From NCBI GenBank assembly GCA_023414875.1, contig JAEZMV010000015.1, forward strand, positions 372,001 through 436,000: a stretch of 64,000 nucleotides of DNA. Reading direction: 5' to 3'. The stretch comes from Bacillota bacterium. GTDB lineage: Bacteria > Bacillota > Clostridia > Lachnospirales > Lachnospiraceae. The translations under genes and the position numbers were made by a program. Of this stretch, positions 63,393-64,000 are shown piece after piece. The first letter of the stretch is position 1; each line of letters begins with the position of its first letter. The notes under the pieces were generated by a model that saw only the letters and a program-made list of their open reading frames with translations, made no database searches and was not told the origin of the DNA.

Positions 63393-64000
63393 CTATAAAG
63401 GTCTGATAGGAATGCAGATATCCACCCTCTGCCTATCTGACTGCTCTTCTCCTTCGTTATGGTATAGCTCAAAGCAAAGTCGATCATCCGGCTGATATTT
63501 GCTATGGGGAAGCCACTCCCTAAACATTGCATTCCAGGCTAGTTGATACTCATCATTATTAAGCAGAAAATGACCTACTGCATAATTACCGCCTTTGATA
63601 TTCGTTCTACCTATCACACCACTCACTTCGATCTCTTGATCAACAGTCATACAAACACTGAGGCGGAGCTTATTACTATCGGTTATGTCATCCGTATCAT
63701 GATAAAGTGTGAGCCATTTAGCTTTATCCGGTCGAATCAGTTTTCTCCGATCAGCCCACTGATACAACTTTGTAAATAGCCTGGCAAATAAATCCGAGTC
63801 CTGTTTATAAGGTCCGATATGGCGGATATAGATGGCTTTCATTTCAGGCATATTTACTACATCAACCGTATAAGGTATCTGCTGCTTTGAATCATCGTTT
63901 GGTTTTGTATCGCATTTCATACTGCTATTATAAATGCTTAACCTGTCAAATACTTTTCCCATATTGCTTTCTGTGTAGTTACTTCTAAAACTACTGGCGC
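63393..64000 (-). CDS. AraC-type regulator C-terminal part with GyrI effector domain, 5' end beyond window
   Basis: The GyrI-like domain (from about PYTVDVVNMPEMKAIYIRHI to ELYHNEGEEQSDRQRVDICI) is complete, with AIYIRHIGPYK and the Trp-rich LAWNAMFREWLPHS. The frame is open past the internal ATG 63962 to the window edge and reads ASSFRSNYTESN, the SPSxFRxN joint that follows the second helix-turn-helix of AraC/GyrI regulators. So the DNA-binding domain is outside the window, and ATG 63962 is probably not the true start. Such regulators sense small hydrophobic ligands. It lies 99 bases upstream of the TsaA-UvrA fusion gene and could control it. Confidence 0.82.
   Translation of the reverse strand, partial: ASSFRSNYTESNMGKVFDRLSIYNSSMKCDTKPNDDSKQQIPYTVDVVNMPEMKAIYIRHIGPYKQDSDLFARLFTKLYQWADRRKLIRPDKAKWLTLYHDTDDITDSNKLRLSVCMTVDQEIEVSGVIGRTNIKGGNYAVGHFLLNNDEYQLAWNAMFREWLPHSKYQPDDRLCFELYHNEGEEQSDRQRVDICIPIRPL

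Overview
The window is AT-rich, gene-dense bacterial chromosome from a low-GC Gram-positive, most likely a Lachnospiraceae-type clostridium. This is inferred from strong AGGAGG ribosome binding sites, a T-box controlled serS, a BmpA/NupOPQ-type nucleoside ABC importer, CoA-disulfide-reductase-like and NADH-oxidase-like flavoproteins, and a DnaJ plus DUF5685 operon. No tRNA, rRNA, CRISPR array or intact insertion sequence was seen. Nearly all genes lie on the minus strand; the plus strand carries two signalling genes (24816-27421), serS (36074-37351) and a D,D-carboxypeptidase (55423-56442).

Region 1-12300 is a surface-polysaccharide locus of the ABC-transporter-dependent type: a sugar aminotransferase cut by the window edge, Wzt and Wzm export subunits, an undecaprenyl-phosphate sugar transferase, an atypical SDR and four glycosyltransferases. 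It is heavily eroded. Between the intact genes I read relics of a methyltransferase, an in-frame rfbC/rfbB deletion scar, three glycosyltransferase pieces, an EamA-type transporter and an IS21-like end. This suggests repeated replacement of the sugar repeat-unit genes.

Region 12300-24520 holds housekeeping and metabolic genes: an RlmD-type rRNA methyltransferase with a tandem-repeat basic extension, a radical SAM protein, an AlkA-type glycosylase, an aldo/keto reductase with ferredoxin domain, threonine aldolase, FtsE-FtsX with a non-catalytic coiled-coil partner, and a four-domain sulfur-trafficking flavoprotein. Region 24700-37400 has a cytosolic receiver-kinase and receiver-HDOD pair, PhzF, a Cys-cluster protein, an NADH-oxidase-like enzyme, a membrane-anchored 5'-nucleotidase, a SagB-type nitroreductase, a UvrD/PcrA helicase and T-box serS.

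Region 37500-49500 contains two paralogous secreted proteins of an unrecognised family, a decayed ppnP, the DnaJ/DUF5685/membrane-protein operon, an esterase, an AraC regulator and a 1,051-residue Ig-repeat surface protein. Region 50000-64000 contains the nucleoside importer, the D,D-carboxypeptidase, a membrane kinase with HD-GYP response regulator, a fusion of two TrmO/TsaA-like domains (one degenerate) to a UvrA2-type ATPase, and the C-terminal part of an AraC/GyrI regulator running off the right edge. The strongest candidates for something undescribed are the TsaA-TsaA-UvrA2 fusion, the DnaJ/DUF5685 operon with its two Asp-rich motifs, the Wzm-like permease with an added extracytoplasmic domain, and a short motif shared by two hairpin-rich intergenic elements.
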